Shown: positions 51,923 through 61,921 of the stretch, in pieces | Layout of the letters: the number at the start of each line of letters is the position of its first letter | Position numbering within the stretch: position 1 is the stretch's first letter | Assembly (NCBI RefSeq): GCF_014117215.1 | Contig: NZ_JACGXS010000008.1 | Span: 112,024-176,023 of the forward strand | Reading direction: 5' to 3' | DNA length: 64,000 nt | Source: Stenotrophomonas tumulicola | GTDB lineage: Bacteria; Pseudomonadota; Gammaproteobacteria; Xanthomonadales; Xanthomonadaceae | The notes under the pieces: generated by a model | What the model was told of the DNA's origin: nothing | Databases searched by the model: none | The model's input: only the letters and a program-made list of their open reading frames with translations | Translations under genes and position numbers: made by a program

Positions 51923-54063
51923 CCGGCAAACGCCGCCCGCCCGATGACATCGGGCGCCGCCGCCTGCTCCAGGGCGGGCTGGCCGGTGGCATCGCCGCAC
52001 TGTTGCCCAGCATCGCCCGCGCTGCGGCCATCGCGCCCGACGCGCGCAGCCACAGCCTGGACGACCTGCAGCACATCGTGGTGCTGATGCAGGAAAACCG
52101 GTCGTTCGACCACTATTTCGGCACTTTGCCCGGTGTCCGCGGCTTTGGCGACCGCTTCGTCGTGCCAGCTGCGCCGTTGCAGGCCGGGCAACCCAGGCGG
52201 ACGCTATGGCTGCAACCGGATGCGGCGGGAACGGCGGCCATCGCCCCGTTCCCGCTGGATACCGCAGCGCACTTCGGCTACATGCGGGTGGAAGGTACGC
52301 CGCATACCTGGCCGGACGCGCAGCGGGCCTGGGACCATGGGCGGATGGCGCACTGGCCGGCGGCCAAGCAGGACCATGCGCTGGGCTACTACCGGCGCGC
52401 GGACCTGCCGTTCCAGTTCGCGCTGGCCGAAGCGTTCACCGTGTGCGATGCGTATCACTGCGCGATGCAGGCCGGTACCAATCCCAACCGCCTGTACCTG
52501 TGGACCGGACACAATGACCCGCAGGCGCGCGGCGGTGGCCCGGCGGTAGCCAACTCGCACGACAATTTCGCGGAACTGGGGGGTTACCCGGATCCGTATA
52601 CCTGGACCACCTACGTCGAGCGCCTGCAGCAGGCAGGCGTGGACTGGTGCATCTACCAGGACATGGCGGACAACTTCACCGACAACCCGTTGGCTGGCTT
52701 CGATGCCTTTCGCCGTGCGTGGCAGGCCGGCCCCGGCCATGATGCCGCCCTGCGCGAGCGCGGGGTCAGTACGCGGGGATTGGCGCAGCTGCGCCAGGAC
52801 GTGCTCGACGGGCGCCTGCCCCAGGTCAGTTTCCTCATTGCCGATGCAGCAGGCAGCGAACACCCTGGTCCTTCCAGCCCGGCACAGGGCGCTGCCTATA
52901 CGGCGCAGGTACTGGATGCACTGACGGCCGACCCGCAGGTCTGGAGCCGCACCGCGCTGTTGTTGATGTTCGACGAGAACGATGGCTTCTTCGACCACAT
53001 GCCGCCGCCCGCACCGCCGTCACGGGATCCGGCCCAGCACGGCGGCTGGGCGGGTGCCTCGTCGGTATCCACCGAAGGCGAGTACCACCTGCTGCCCTCG
53101 CCAGGCAACGAAAAACAGGACGAGCTGGTGCTGAGGGGGCGTCCGTACGGCCTGGGGCCGCGGGTGCCGATGTACGTGATCTCGCCGTGGAGCCGGGGTG
53201 GCTGGGTCGATTCGCAGGTGTATGACCACACCTCGGTGATCCGGCTGATAGAGCGCCGATTCGGCGTGGCGGCCCCGGATATCTCCCCATGGCGACGTGC
53301 TGTCTGCGGCGACCTGACCGGCGCCTTCGATTTCTCCCGTTCCGACACACGGCCGTTCGTGGCTGCGTTGCCGTCAGTGGCCGATGTTGCCGCGCGCGCG
53401 GCCGCCTTGCCCGGACGCACCGTACCGGTCCTGCCGGAAGGGCTGCATCCCGCGCGACAGGAACGCGGGGTGCGCCCGTCGCGGCCGCTGCCATACCGCC
53501 CGCAGGCGCGCGTCGAGCTGGACGCGGCCACCGCCGAAGTGCGGATGACGCTGGCCTGCGAGGGCGCGGCGGCGGTGCTGCACGTCTACGATGGGCTGCG
53601 GCTGGATGCGATTCCGCGGCGCTATACGCTGTTGCCGGACACGCCGATGGAAGACCGCTGGGCGCTGGATGCGCAGGATGGCGTCGACCTGTGGTTGCTC
53701 GGCCCCAACGGTTTCCACCGTCATTTCCGCGGCCACGCTGCTGCCTCCGCGCCGGTCCAGGCAGACGTGCAACGCATCGGCGGGCGCCTCTCCCTGCACC
53801 TGCACAACCCAGGCAACGAGGCGGTAGGGGTTGGCCTGCAGGGCGCTGCCTACGCAGGGGCGATGCCGGAACGGCAACTGCAGCTGGCACCCGGCATGGC
53901 GACCACGATCGATTGGGATGCCGCGCCCACGGGCGGTTGGTACGACGTGGTCCTGCAGCAACCCGGAATGCGCCAACGCCTGGCTGGACGGGCCGAAGAT
54001 GGCCGGCCGGGCGTCAGCGACCCTGCAATGGGCATGCAGGACATGCGGTTCCATTTCGACTGA
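51919..54063 (+). CDS. Phosphocholine-specific phospholipase C, Tat-exported
   Basis: A 714-residue phospholipase C. The N-terminus DIGRRRLLQGGLAGGIAALL is a twin-arginine signal. The catalytic domain (about 40-480) has QHIVVLMQENRSFDHYFGTL, DAYHCAMQAGTNPNRLYLWTG, LLMFDENDGFFDHM and HLLPSPGN, matching the phosphoesterase family (PlcN/AcpA type). Two C-terminal DUF756-like beta domains follow (about 500-700). It hydrolyses phosphatidylcholine and related lipids in the periplasm or outside. The GTG at 51919 overlaps the receptor stop; the frame is open further upstream but only inside the receptor gene. Confidence 0.93.
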   Translation: MTGKRRPPDDIGRRRLLQGGLAGGIAALLPSIARAAAIAPDARSHSLDDLQHIVVLMQENRSFDHYFGTLPGVRGFGDRFVVPAAPLQAGQPRRTLWLQPDAAGTAAIAPFPLDTAAHFGYMRVEGTPHTWPDAQRAWDHGRMAHWPAAKQDHALGYYRRADLPFQFALAEAFTVCDAYHCAMQAGTNPNRLYLWTGHNDPQARGGGPAVANSHDNFAELGGYPDPYTWTTYVERLQQAGVDWCIYQDMADNFTDNPLAGFDAFRRAWQAGPGHDAALRERGVSTRGLAQLRQDVLDGRLPQVSFLIADAAGSEHPGPSSPAQGAAYTAQVLDALTADPQVWSRTALLLMFDENDGFFDHMPPPAPPSRDPAQHGGWAGASSVSTEGEYHLLPSPGNEKQDELVLRGRPYGLGPRVPMYVISPWSRGGWVDSQVYDHTSVIRLIERRFGVAAPDISPWRRAVCGDLTGAFDFSRSDTRPFVAALPSVADVAARAAALPGRTVPVLPEGLHPARQERGVRPSRPLPYRPQARVELDAATAEVRMTLACEGAAAVLHVYDGLRLDAIPRRYTLLPDTPMEDRWALDAQDGVDLWLLGPNGFHRHFRGHAAASAPVQADVQRIGGRLSLHLHNPGNEAVGVGLQGAAYAGAMPERQLQLAPGMATTIDWDAAPTGGWYDVVLQQPGMRQRLAGRAEDGRPGVSDPAMGMQDMRFHFD

Positions 54064-54167
54064 TGCCGGGTGCCGCACGTCCTGCGAGCTTGCGCTGTCG
54101 TGCCCCGGATGTCGCCGGCTGGCCGTTGCGGTAGTCTTCCGCATGGAGTGGCCTGGAGAAGGACGGC

Positions 54168-56021
54168 ATGAGTGGTGCAATGGACGTGCGTGGGGCGCTG
54201 CGGCGCGTGGCCTTAGCCAGCGTCATCGGGATGCTGCCGCTGATCGCGCTGTCGGCGCCGGGCATCGCGGTGCCGGTGGCTTCGCAGTCGGTGGACGTGG
54301 CGCGCTATTTCGCCACGCCAGCGGCCGAACGTACGTCACGCGCGGAACTGGCCAGCGAACTGCGGAGCGTCACCCGGGCCCAGGCGTCGCCGCACGCCAG
54401 CGCGGCCGCTACCTTTCATGCGCTTGAAGCGCTGTTCGGCCAGTGCCTGGACCACTATGCCTACTTCGAACTGATCACCGCGCGTGATGTCGGGGACACC
54501 GTGGCCCGCGCGGCGCGCGATGACGTCGAAGACCTGTGCTCGGACATGGCAGGCAACGCGAAGGCGCAGTTGCGTGATGCCCCTGCCGATGCCGCATGGG
54601 CGCGGCCCTATGCTTACCTGGGCCAGCGCAGTGCCCGCGCACAGGCACACCCGTTGCCGCCGGGAAGCCAGCCGCTGGCCGATGCCGCAGAGGCATCCGA
54701 GGACCGCTTTGCACACTTGTACCGGCAGACCATGGCGCCCTCGGGGTTTCCGGAGTTGCAGGCCGATGGGCGTGCGCTGAATGTCTCCACCGACTTCCAT
54801 ACCCTGATGGCGATGCCTGACGAAGCGCTGCGTGAGAAGGCGTGGAAGCTGCACCAGGCGGCGATGGTTGAACGCAAACCGGCATTGGCCGAGGAACTGC
54901 TCGGTATCGTGCGGCTGCGCGATGGCCTGGCGGTGGCGCGTGGCTACGCCGATTCGGCCGAAGCAGCCTATGCCGGGATCGGCCTGTCCAGCCAGGATGT
55001 GGCCATTGCATTGCACGCCCTGCAGTCGCATGCAGCTTCCTATCGGGCTTACCAGACTGCCTTGGGCATGCCCACCGGTGCAGGCGGCGCGGCGTCAACC
55101 GATGACGCACCGTGGAATGCCGCCGCGCCAGGGAAAGGGTTCACCGCACCTGCGCTGACCATGGAGAGGGTGCGCCAGGTCGCCACGCGCGCGACCCGGC
55201 GGCTGGGCGACGCGCATGCAGCACAGCTGGGTGCGGTGCTGGACCCGCGTGGTGGTCGCATGGATTTCGATTCGCGGCTGGGTACGCGCAAGCGCGACGC
55301 ATTTTCCATCACGGCGCCGCACTCGACATCGGTGCTGTTCGTGGGGCACCGGCGTGCCGATGGCGAAAGCGACGTGGAGGTGGTGCATGAGGGCGCACAC
55401 GCCGTGCACGGGCAACTGATGAACCTCAATGGCACATCATCGCTGTTCCGCCACGGCACGCCGTGGCTGGAGGAGACGTTCGCCATCTTCGACGAACTGC
55501 TGTATCGCGATCAGCTGGTCCGCGATGCGGTGACGCCTGCGGAACGCGACTATTACCTGCGCGGGTTGCTGGCGGACATGTCGTTGCAGCTGTTCACCTC
55601 CGCACAGGAGGCACAGCTGGAGGCCGCGATCCACCGTGGCGTGCATGATGGCAGCGTGCAGGATGCAGCAGCGCTGGATACGCTGGCGCAGCAGGTGCGG
55701 AACGATTACCGGCAGCCTGCACCAGGGCCCGGGTTGGACACCACCTGGGCAGGCAAGCGCCTGTTCTACCAGGACCCGATGTACCTGACCAACTATCTGT
55801 TCGCCGGCTTGGTGGCGGTGAAGCTGTATGCGCTCAGCGAAAGCGATGCCGGCTTTGCCGAACGCTATGCGCGCGTGCAGGCACGCGGCTTCGATGCGGA
55901 ACCTGCCGGGCTCGTCGAGGAGCTGATCGGCGCGCCGCTGGACTGGGCGCAGCTGGCCGATGAAGACCTGCAGCTGTTCGATGCAAGGGTGGCATCGCTG
56001 AAGTCCCTGAAAGCGAACTGA
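54168..56021 (+). CDS. M3 family metallopeptidase, exported
   Basis: A 617-residue zinc peptidase with signal segment ALASVIGMLPLIALSAPGIA. The zinc-binding motif is VVHEGAHAVHGQ (HExxH with the third ligand Glu later, WLEETFAIFDELL), near residue 405. SVLFVGHRRADGESDVEVVH precedes it. The overall helical bowl resembles oligoendopeptidase F/Dcp. It probably cleaves short peptides in the periplasm. GGAG/AAGGA lies before the ATG at 54168. It follows the phospholipase gene by 104 bases and may share its transcript. Confidence 0.85.
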   Translation: MSGAMDVRGALRRVALASVIGMLPLIALSAPGIAVPVASQSVDVARYFATPAAERTSRAELASELRSVTRAQASPHASAAATFHALEALFGQCLDHYAYFELITARDVGDTVARAARDDVEDLCSDMAGNAKAQLRDAPADAAWARPYAYLGQRSARAQAHPLPPGSQPLADAAEASEDRFAHLYRQTMAPSGFPELQADGRALNVSTDFHTLMAMPDEALREKAWKLHQAAMVERKPALAEELLGIVRLRDGLAVARGYADSAEAAYAGIGLSSQDVAIALHALQSHAASYRAYQTALGMPTGAGGAASTDDAPWNAAAPGKGFTAPALTMERVRQVATRATRRLGDAHAAQLGAVLDPRGGRMDFDSRLGTRKRDAFSITAPHSTSVLFVGHRRADGESDVEVVHEGAHAVHGQLMNLNGTSSLFRHGTPWLEETFAIFDELLYRDQLVRDAVTPAERDYYLRGLLADMSLQLFTSAQEAQLEAAIHRGVHDGSVQDAAALDTLAQQVRNDYRQPAPGPGLDTTWAGKRLFYQDPMYLTNYLFAGLVAVKLYALSESDAGFAERYARVQARGFDAEPAGLVEELIGAPLDWAQLADEDLQLFDARVASLKSLKAN

Positions 56022-56039
56022 CCCCGCGGTGGCGCGCGG

Positions 56040-56678
56040 CTACAGCTGCCCGTTGCGCAGGTAGTCGAACAACTCCGCGTCGCTGCTCAGGCCCAGCTTC
56101 AGCATGGCATCGCCCTTCTGCCGGCTGATGGTGCTGGCGCTGCGGTTGAGTATGTTGGCGATCTCCTTCACCGTCATGCCCTTTCCGAGCAGGCGCAGTA
56201 CTTCCACTTCGCGCGGGGAAGGCGGGCGTCCCTCCCCTTCGGCCATCGCGCCGCTACCCGCCGCATCCACCCGTTCCTTCAGCGAACTGCTGACGTAATG
56301 CAACCCACGATGCACGGTCCGGATGGCTACCGGCAGTTCGTCCATCGATGATCCTTTGTCCACCAGTCCCAGCACGCCGGCATCGCGCACCATGCGCAGG
56401 ATCGCCAGGTTGCTCGACACGCTCAGCATCAGCACCGGAAGCTGCGGATAGCGGCGTCGGATCATGCTGATCATCGCGAACCCGTCCGGCACGCTGCTGT
56501 CGGGCATCGAGTAGTCCGTCACCAGCACATCGCAGGGAAAGCTGGAAAGATGGGCAAGCAGGTCCTGCGCCGTGCTGGCTTCTGCGACGACCTCACCTAC
56601 GCCACTGCCATGGATCACGGAGCGGGCCCCAATGCGTACCACCGGGTGGTCGTCGGCGATGATGATGCGTAGCGTCAT
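56040..56678 (-). CDS. NarL/LuxR-type response regulator
   Basis: A 212-residue response regulator. The receiver domain begins MTLRIIIADDHPVVRIGARS; the phospho-Asp is in VLVTDYSMPDS and the Lys in LVDKGSSM. The C-terminal LuxR-type HTH is SPREVEVLRLLGKGMTVKEI followed by NRSASTISRQK. It belongs to the RcsB/BvgA-like group. It is divergent from the hybrid kinase (start 56761), its obvious partner, with an 82-base shared region. The start is ATG 56678; the longer frame is not conserved. Confidence 0.93.
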   Translation of the reverse strand: MTLRIIIADDHPVVRIGARSVIHGSGVGEVVAEASTAQDLLAHLSSFPCDVLVTDYSMPDSSVPDGFAMISMIRRRYPQLPVLMLSVSSNLAILRMVRDAGVLGLVDKGSSMDELPVAIRTVHRGLHYVSSSLKERVDAAGSGAMAEGEGRPPSPREVEVLRLLGKGMTVKEIANILNRSASTISRQKGDAMLKLGLSSDAELFDYLRNGQL

Positions 56679-56760
56679 ACTCTGGTATGGCCCCGGGTGT
56701 CGTGGGTTGGATGGGAAGCAGGCATCGACGGTGTTCCTTATTCTATGGAGAGCGAAGCTG

Positions 56761-59415
56761 GTGCGCACGATCCTGGCCCTTGGCCGACGCTTTGGGGCAG
56801 GGGTGCTGATGTTGCTGGTCCCTGCGATGGCATGGCCTGTGCCAGTCTTGCCAAGGGTACAGAACAGCGGTCATGTCGACGTACATGGCACGCTCGTGGT
56901 GGGGGTCTACGACAGTGGTCGGCCTGGCGGGTCGAGTGCACGGCCGCAGCATGGCAATCGTCCTGCCGTCGCCGGGTTGCCGGCTGCCTCCGATACCCGC
57001 CAGGCACGCGGCCTGGAGCAGGGCACATCGCTCCTTTCGTTGCGGGTGGGCTTTCCTCCGAACGCGCCCCCGCTGTCGTTCGCCGATGCCAGGGGCCAGC
57101 CCAGCGGACTGGCGCGCGATTACCTCCAGCTGCTGGGCCAGGCAGGCGTCACGCTGGTGCCGGAAACGAGCCACGATTGGTACGACCTGCGCGAGAAGAT
57201 GCGCGGGGGCCGCATCGACGCGGTGATGGCTGTTCCAGACGATTCCCGCTACCTGGGCAAGGACTGGGTCTTCAGCCAGCCTTTCATCAGCGTTCCCAAC
57301 GTCATCGTGACCCGGCGCGGCAGCAACACGGTGGACATGGCCGGGTTATCGGGAAAGCGCATTCTGCTGTCCGATCCGGAACGACTGCGCGTCCAGGTGC
57401 TGCAGTCGGCGCCAGGGGCGCGCATCATCGCCGCGCGCAGCGCCGAACAGGCGCTGCAGCGGCTGCTGGATGGCGAGGCACAGGCCTATATCGGCAACCT
57501 GGCCCTGGTCGACCGCCTGTTGCGCCAAGGCCTTTCCGGGAAGCTGCGGATTGCCGCTCCGGCAGGGTTCAACGACCAGTTGTCGTTGGCGGTGAAACGT
57601 GAACATGCGTGGCTGGCCACCCGTTTCGATCAGCTGCTGCAGGACATGGGCCCGCGCGAACGCGAGCGGCTGCGTGACGGCTGGCTGGCGGTGGACCCGC
57701 CAGCCGATACCCATTGGGGAACGGTGGCCCGCTGGGGAGCGGCGATCCTGCTGGCCCTGCTGGCCGCGCTGCTGGTCCACGCCCTGGGTTGTTGGCGCCT
57801 GAAGCGTGAAGTCGCCGGTCGCCGCCGCCTGGAAAGGCGCCTGGCCGAGGTCACCCACAACCTGCCGGCCATCGTCTACCAGATGCGGCGGGCACCGGAT
57901 GGCCGGTTGGACTTCCCTTACGTTGCTGGCGACATGCAGCCGTTGTTCGGCATCGAACGGCAGCAGGCCATGGCCTCGGCGCCGGCCGTAATGGCGTGCA
58001 TCGACGAACGCGACCGCGCCGACGTGGAGGCGGCGATCAAGCATGCCGCACGCGATTTCCTGCCGCTCGTGCTGGAATTCCGCACCTTGGCCACGTCACC
58101 GCCGCGCTGGGTGCGCAGCCAGGCGCAACCCTACGCCGCTACCGCCGGTACCGTTACCTGGAGCGGGTACTGGGTGGATGTCACCGATGCACGTGCACAG
58201 GCCGATGCCCTGCAGCAGGCGATGGTCGTCGCCGAACAGGCTGCCGAGGCGAAGGCGCGCTTCCTGGCCACGATGAGCCATGAGATCCGCACGCCGATGA
58301 GCGGGGTGCTGGGCATGCTGGAGATGCTTGCCCATTCATCATTGCAGCCCGGGCAACGCAGCCAGCTGGTCGAGGCCGAAGCCGCTGCACAGGCACTGCG
58401 GCAGATGCTCGATGACATCCTGGATTACGCCAAGATCGATGCCGGTGCGCTGCAGCTGGATCCGTTGCCGTTGCCGCTGCGGCCGCTGCTGGAATCACTG
58501 CATCGCCAGTTCGCCCCGGCTGCCGCGGCACGGGGCCTGCCGTTGCGGCTGGACGTGGATCCGCGCCTGGCCGCGGCACATGAAGCGGATGGCCTGCGCC
58601 TGCGCCAGGTGTTGAACAACCTGCTCGGCAACGCCATCCGCTTCACCGACGAAGGCGAAGTGGCGCTGCGCGTCGAAGTGCTGGAAGGCAGTGCCGACAG
58701 CCTGCAGGAACTGCGCATCCAGGTGATCGACACCGGCGTGGGCATCGACGGCGAGACGTTGCAGGCCCTGTTCCAGCCCTTTGCCATCAATGACGTGCCG
58801 CCGCAGCGCGATGCCGGCGGCGCTGGACTGGGGCTGGCCCTGTGCCAACGGCTGGTGCAGCTGATGGGTGGACGGTTGCAGGTGCACAGCGTGCCGGGAG
58901 CAGGCACCGAGGTGGATGTCCTGCTGGAACTGCCGGTAGCCAGCAACGATGACCTGGCTGCCACCGTGCCGGGCCCGGGCGGTGTACCGCCGCTGCCGGT
59001 CGGACTGCGCCACGCGCGCGTGCTGGTGCTGGAAGACCATCCCACCGCGCAGGCGATGATGGCCTGGCGGCTGCAGCAGCTGGGTGTCGACCATGCCGTG
59101 GCCAGCGATGGCCGCGAGGGACTGCAACTGCTGTCGTCCTCGCTCTTCGACATGATCATCACCGATTGCCGCATGCCGGTGATGGATGGCTACGCGTTCA
59201 CCCGCCTGCTGCGCGAGCGCGAAGAACGCCAGGGCGATCGCCGCCTGCCCGTGGTGGCGCTTACCGCCAGCCTGCTTGAAGAGGACCTGCGCCGTTGCCG
59301 TGATGCCGGCATGGATGAAGTGCTGACCAAACCCCTCTCACTGGTCCACCTGCGCCAGTGCCTGCTGCGCTGGCTTCCGGCCCAGGTCGGCGATGCCGCG
59401 CTGGCCGATGGCTGA
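56761..59415 (+). CDS. Hybrid sensor histidine kinase (BvgS/EvgS-like)
   Basis: An 884-residue inner-membrane hybrid kinase. A signal/membrane segment is followed by a periplasmic solute-binding-protein-type domain (about 95-310, for example SLLSLRVGFPPNAPPLSFAD and PNVIVTRRGSN). A membrane helix (AAILLALLAALLVHALG) follows near 325, then a PAS domain (about 350-470). The HisKA H-box is FLATMSHEIRTPMSGVLG near 500, followed by HATPase (NNLLGNAIRFTDEG, GAGLGLALC) and a C-terminal receiver (IITDCRMPVMDGYAF). No Hpt domain is present at the end, so transfer to the divergent response regulator may need a separate Hpt. The GTG at 56761 has GGAGAG nine bases upstream. Confidence 0.93.
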   Translation: MRTILALGRRFGAGVLMLLVPAMAWPVPVLPRVQNSGHVDVHGTLVVGVYDSGRPGGSSARPQHGNRPAVAGLPAASDTRQARGLEQGTSLLSLRVGFPPNAPPLSFADARGQPSGLARDYLQLLGQAGVTLVPETSHDWYDLREKMRGGRIDAVMAVPDDSRYLGKDWVFSQPFISVPNVIVTRRGSNTVDMAGLSGKRILLSDPERLRVQVLQSAPGARIIAARSAEQALQRLLDGEAQAYIGNLALVDRLLRQGLSGKLRIAAPAGFNDQLSLAVKREHAWLATRFDQLLQDMGPRERERLRDGWLAVDPPADTHWGTVARWGAAILLALLAALLVHALGCWRLKREVAGRRRLERRLAEVTHNLPAIVYQMRRAPDGRLDFPYVAGDMQPLFGIERQQAMASAPAVMACIDERDRADVEAAIKHAARDFLPLVLEFRTLATSPPRWVRSQAQPYAATAGTVTWSGYWVDVTDARAQADALQQAMVVAEQAAEAKARFLATMSHEIRTPMSGVLGMLEMLAHSSLQPGQRSQLVEAEAAAQALRQMLDDILDYAKIDAGALQLDPLPLPLRPLLESLHRQFAPAAAARGLPLRLDVDPRLAAAHEADGLRLRQVLNNLLGNAIRFTDEGEVALRVEVLEGSADSLQELRIQVIDTGVGIDGETLQALFQPFAINDVPPQRDAGGAGLGLALCQRLVQLMGGRLQVHSVPGAGTEVDVLLELPVASNDDLAATVPGPGGVPPLPVGLRHARVLVLEDHPTAQAMMAWRLQQLGVDHAVASDGREGLQLLSSSLFDMIITDCRMPVMDGYAFTRLLREREERQGDRRLPVVALTASLLEEDLRRCRDAGMDEVLTKPLSLVHLRQCLLRWLPAQVGDAALADG

Positions 59416-59426
59416 TGGGCAGGGGC

Positions 59427-59828
59427 TCAGCGGGACTGCTCGCGCAGGTACTCGATCGCCAGCCGGCGCCGTTCGGGGTCCGGGAACGCGTTGTACATGC
59501 GCGTGCCCGGCACGCGCGCGGAAGGCGAGCGCAGGAACGTATCCAGGGCCTGCTCGGTCCAGACGAAATCCGCTTTGCGCATGGCATCGGAATAGGCATA
59601 GCCGGGCAGGCTGCCGGCGCGGCGACCGAACAGGCCATGCAGGTTCGGGCCATAGCGGTTGATGCCGCCGGCATGCACGGTATGGCAGCCGGCACAGATT
59701 TCGAACGCGCGCTCGCGCTCCAGTGCCAGGGCCTGCGCAGGATCCTGTGGAACCGGTGCCCGGCACCCGGCAACGGCCAGCAGGGCACTGCACAGGGTCA
59801 CGGAAAGCAGGCGGTGCGCGGAGGTCAT
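59427..59828 (-). CDS. c-type cytochrome lipoprotein
   Basis: A 133-residue class-I cytochrome c. The signal peptide ends in the lipobox LAVAGC, so it is anchored in the periplasm. The heme motif is CAGCH (about residue 48) and the distal Met is in VPGTRMYNAF (about 110). It probably carries electrons to a terminal oxidase or another acceptor. It lies 53 bases after ETF-QO on the same strand. The start is ATG 59828; a GTG at 59837 is the alternative. Confidence 0.88.
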   Translation of the reverse strand: MTSAHRLLSVTLCSALLAVAGCRAPVPQDPAQALALERERAFEICAGCHTVHAGGINRYGPNLHGLFGRRAGSLPGYAYSDAMRKADFVWTEQALDTFLRSPSARVPGTRMYNAFPDPERRRLAIEYLREQSR

Positions 59829-59881
59829 GGTGGGCACTCGGTGGGCCGGGCAGTGGCGACGGATGGGCCGCCACAGCGCGC

Positions 59882-61558
59882 TTACATGCCGGAGTAGTTC
59901 GGTCCGCCGCCGCCCTGCGGCGCCACCCAGACGATGTTCTGGGTCGGATCCTTGATGTCGCAGGTCTTGCAGTGCACGCAGTTCTGCGCATTGATCTGCA
60001 GGCGCTGCCCGCCTTCATCGCCGACGAATTCGTAGACGCCGGCCGGGCAATAACGCGCTTCCGGGCCTGCGTATTCGGCCAGGTTGACCTGTACCGGCAC
60101 GCTGTTGTCCTTCAGCGTCAGGTGGCTGGGCTGGTTCTCTTCGTGGTTGGTGCTGCTGAGGAATACCGAGCTGAGGCGGTCGAAGGTCAGCACGCCATCC
60201 GGCTTGGGGTAATCGATGCGTGCATGCCGGGACGCGGGCTCCAGGCAGGCGTGGTCCGGCGTGTGATGGTGGATCGTCCACGGTGGGTTGCGGATGCCCA
60301 GCTTGGGCAGCAACCACTGCTCGATGCCGGTCATCAACGTGGCCACGTTCTGGCCTTTCTTGAACCACTGCTTGAAGTTGCGGGTCTGCTGCAGCTCGGT
60401 GTGCAGCCAGCTGGCTTCGAAGGCCTGCGGATAGGCGGCAAGCTCATCGTGCTGGCGGCCGGCGGTGACCGCGTCGAATGCCGCATCCGCGGCCAGCATG
60501 CCGGTCTTGATCGCGGCGTGGCTGCCCTTGATGCGGCTGACGTTGAGGAAGCCCGCTTCGCAACCGACCAGCGCGCCACCGGGAAACACCGTCTTCGGCA
60601 GCGACAGCAGGCCGCCGGCGGTGATGGCGCGCGCACCATAGCCGATACGCTTGCCGCCCTCCAGGTAGCGGCGGATCGCCGGGTGGGTCTTGAAGCGCTG
60701 GAACTCCTCGAACGGGCTCAGCCAGGGGTTCCTGTAGTCGAGGCCGACCACGTAACCGATCGATACCTTGCCGCCCTCGGCGTGGTACAGGAACGCGCCA
60801 CCATAGGTGTCGCTGTCCAGTGGCCAGCCAGCGGCATGCACCACCAGGCCCGGCTCATGCTTTGCCGGATCGATCTGCCACAGTTCCTTGATGCCGATGC
60901 CGTAGGCCTGCGGATCCTTGCCTTCGTCCAGCTTGAAGCGCGCGATCAGTTGCCGGCCGAGGTGGCCACGCGAGCCTTCGGCGAACACCGTGTACTTGGC
61001 ATGCAGCGCCATGCCGCGCTCGAAGTTCGGGCCGCGGCTGCCGTCCTTCTCGATGCCCATGTCGCCGGTTGCCACGCCGATCACTTCACCGGCATCGCCA
61101 TACAGGACTTCGGCTGCCGCGAAGCCCGGGAAAATCGCCACTTCCAGCGCCTCGGCCTGCTGCGCCAGCCAGCGGCCCACTTCGCCCAGGCTGACGATGT
61201 AATTGCCTTCATTGTGGAAGCACTCCGGCAGGAATGCCTTGGGCGTGCCGCGCGCTCCCTTCGGACTGAGGAACAGGAACTCGTCGCGGGTGACCTTCTG
61301 CCTCAGTGGCGCGCCGCGTTCGGCCCAGTCCGGGAACAGTTCGGCCAACGCCCGTGGATCCATCACCGCGCCGGACATCAGGTGTGCGCCGGGCTCGGAT
61401 CCTTTTTCCAGCACGCATACCGACAGCTCGCTGCCGGCTTCGATCGCGCGCTGGCGGAGGCGGATCGCGGCGGACAGCCCTGCCGGGCCGGCGCCCACGA
61501 TCACGACATCGAATTCCATCATTTCGCGTGGGGGCAGTTCTGTGGCTTCGGCGCTCAT
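59882..61558 (-). CDS. Electron transfer flavoprotein-ubiquinone oxidoreductase
   Basis: A 558-residue membrane-associated flavo-iron-sulfur enzyme that passes electrons from ETF, reduced by acyl-CoA dehydrogenases, to ubiquinone. FAD binding is VVIVGAGPAGLSAAIRLRQ (about 17-36). The quinone-region block is GGWPLDSD-like AAGWPLDSDTYGGAFLYH. The [4Fe-4S] cysteines are in ARYCPAGVYEF and NCVHCKTCDIKDPTQNI near the C-terminus. Glutaryl-CoA dehydrogenase lies about 1.1 kb away on the other strand and would feed it. The start is ATG 61558. Confidence 0.97.
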   Translation of the reverse strand: MSAEATELPPREMMEFDVVIVGAGPAGLSAAIRLRQRAIEAGSELSVCVLEKGSEPGAHLMSGAVMDPRALAELFPDWAERGAPLRQKVTRDEFLFLSPKGARGTPKAFLPECFHNEGNYIVSLGEVGRWLAQQAEALEVAIFPGFAAAEVLYGDAGEVIGVATGDMGIEKDGSRGPNFERGMALHAKYTVFAEGSRGHLGRQLIARFKLDEGKDPQAYGIGIKELWQIDPAKHEPGLVVHAAGWPLDSDTYGGAFLYHAEGGKVSIGYVVGLDYRNPWLSPFEEFQRFKTHPAIRRYLEGGKRIGYGARAITAGGLLSLPKTVFPGGALVGCEAGFLNVSRIKGSHAAIKTGMLAADAAFDAVTAGRQHDELAAYPQAFEASWLHTELQQTRNFKQWFKKGQNVATLMTGIEQWLLPKLGIRNPPWTIHHHTPDHACLEPASRHARIDYPKPDGVLTFDRLSSVFLSSTNHEENQPSHLTLKDNSVPVQVNLAEYAGPEARYCPAGVYEFVGDEGGQRLQINAQNCVHCKTCDIKDPTQNIVWVAPQGGGGPNYSGM

Positions 61559-61921
61559 GGATGACTGACTCTTGGGTAGGCCGCGCTCCGGCAGGGGCGG
61601 CGGTTGCCTGGATAACGCACGTGCTGCCACGGCGAAACGGTTGTTTGAATGTGTCAGGTTAACTGGATGCCGCCGGTTCGGCCAGTTGGCCGATGTTGCA
61701 GCGGTTGAGCGCGGTGATGCCCTCACGTTGCAGACCGGATTTGTTGCGCTGCAGCGAACGTGGCGTGCGCCGACCGAAGCGGCAGCGTCATCGATTCAAT
61801 GGATAGGGTGAGGCCCGTTGATTGGTTGTTTGAGACATCCGGCGAATTGCGCACGGCATCTCCCACCGTCCCGCTGCCTTTTCCTACGCTGAAGGCGTCC
61901 AGTACGAACCGGGGACGCGAA
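61559..61921. other. Non-coding region between ETF-QO and the toxin gene
   Basis: 363 bases without a supported gene. The toxin frame stays open upstream to 61760 but the additional residues are low-complexity and unlike the family. I specifically looked for a small immunity gene here on both strands and saw none. GGGGA at 61913 is the likely ribosome-binding site of the toxin gene. Confidence 0.6.
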
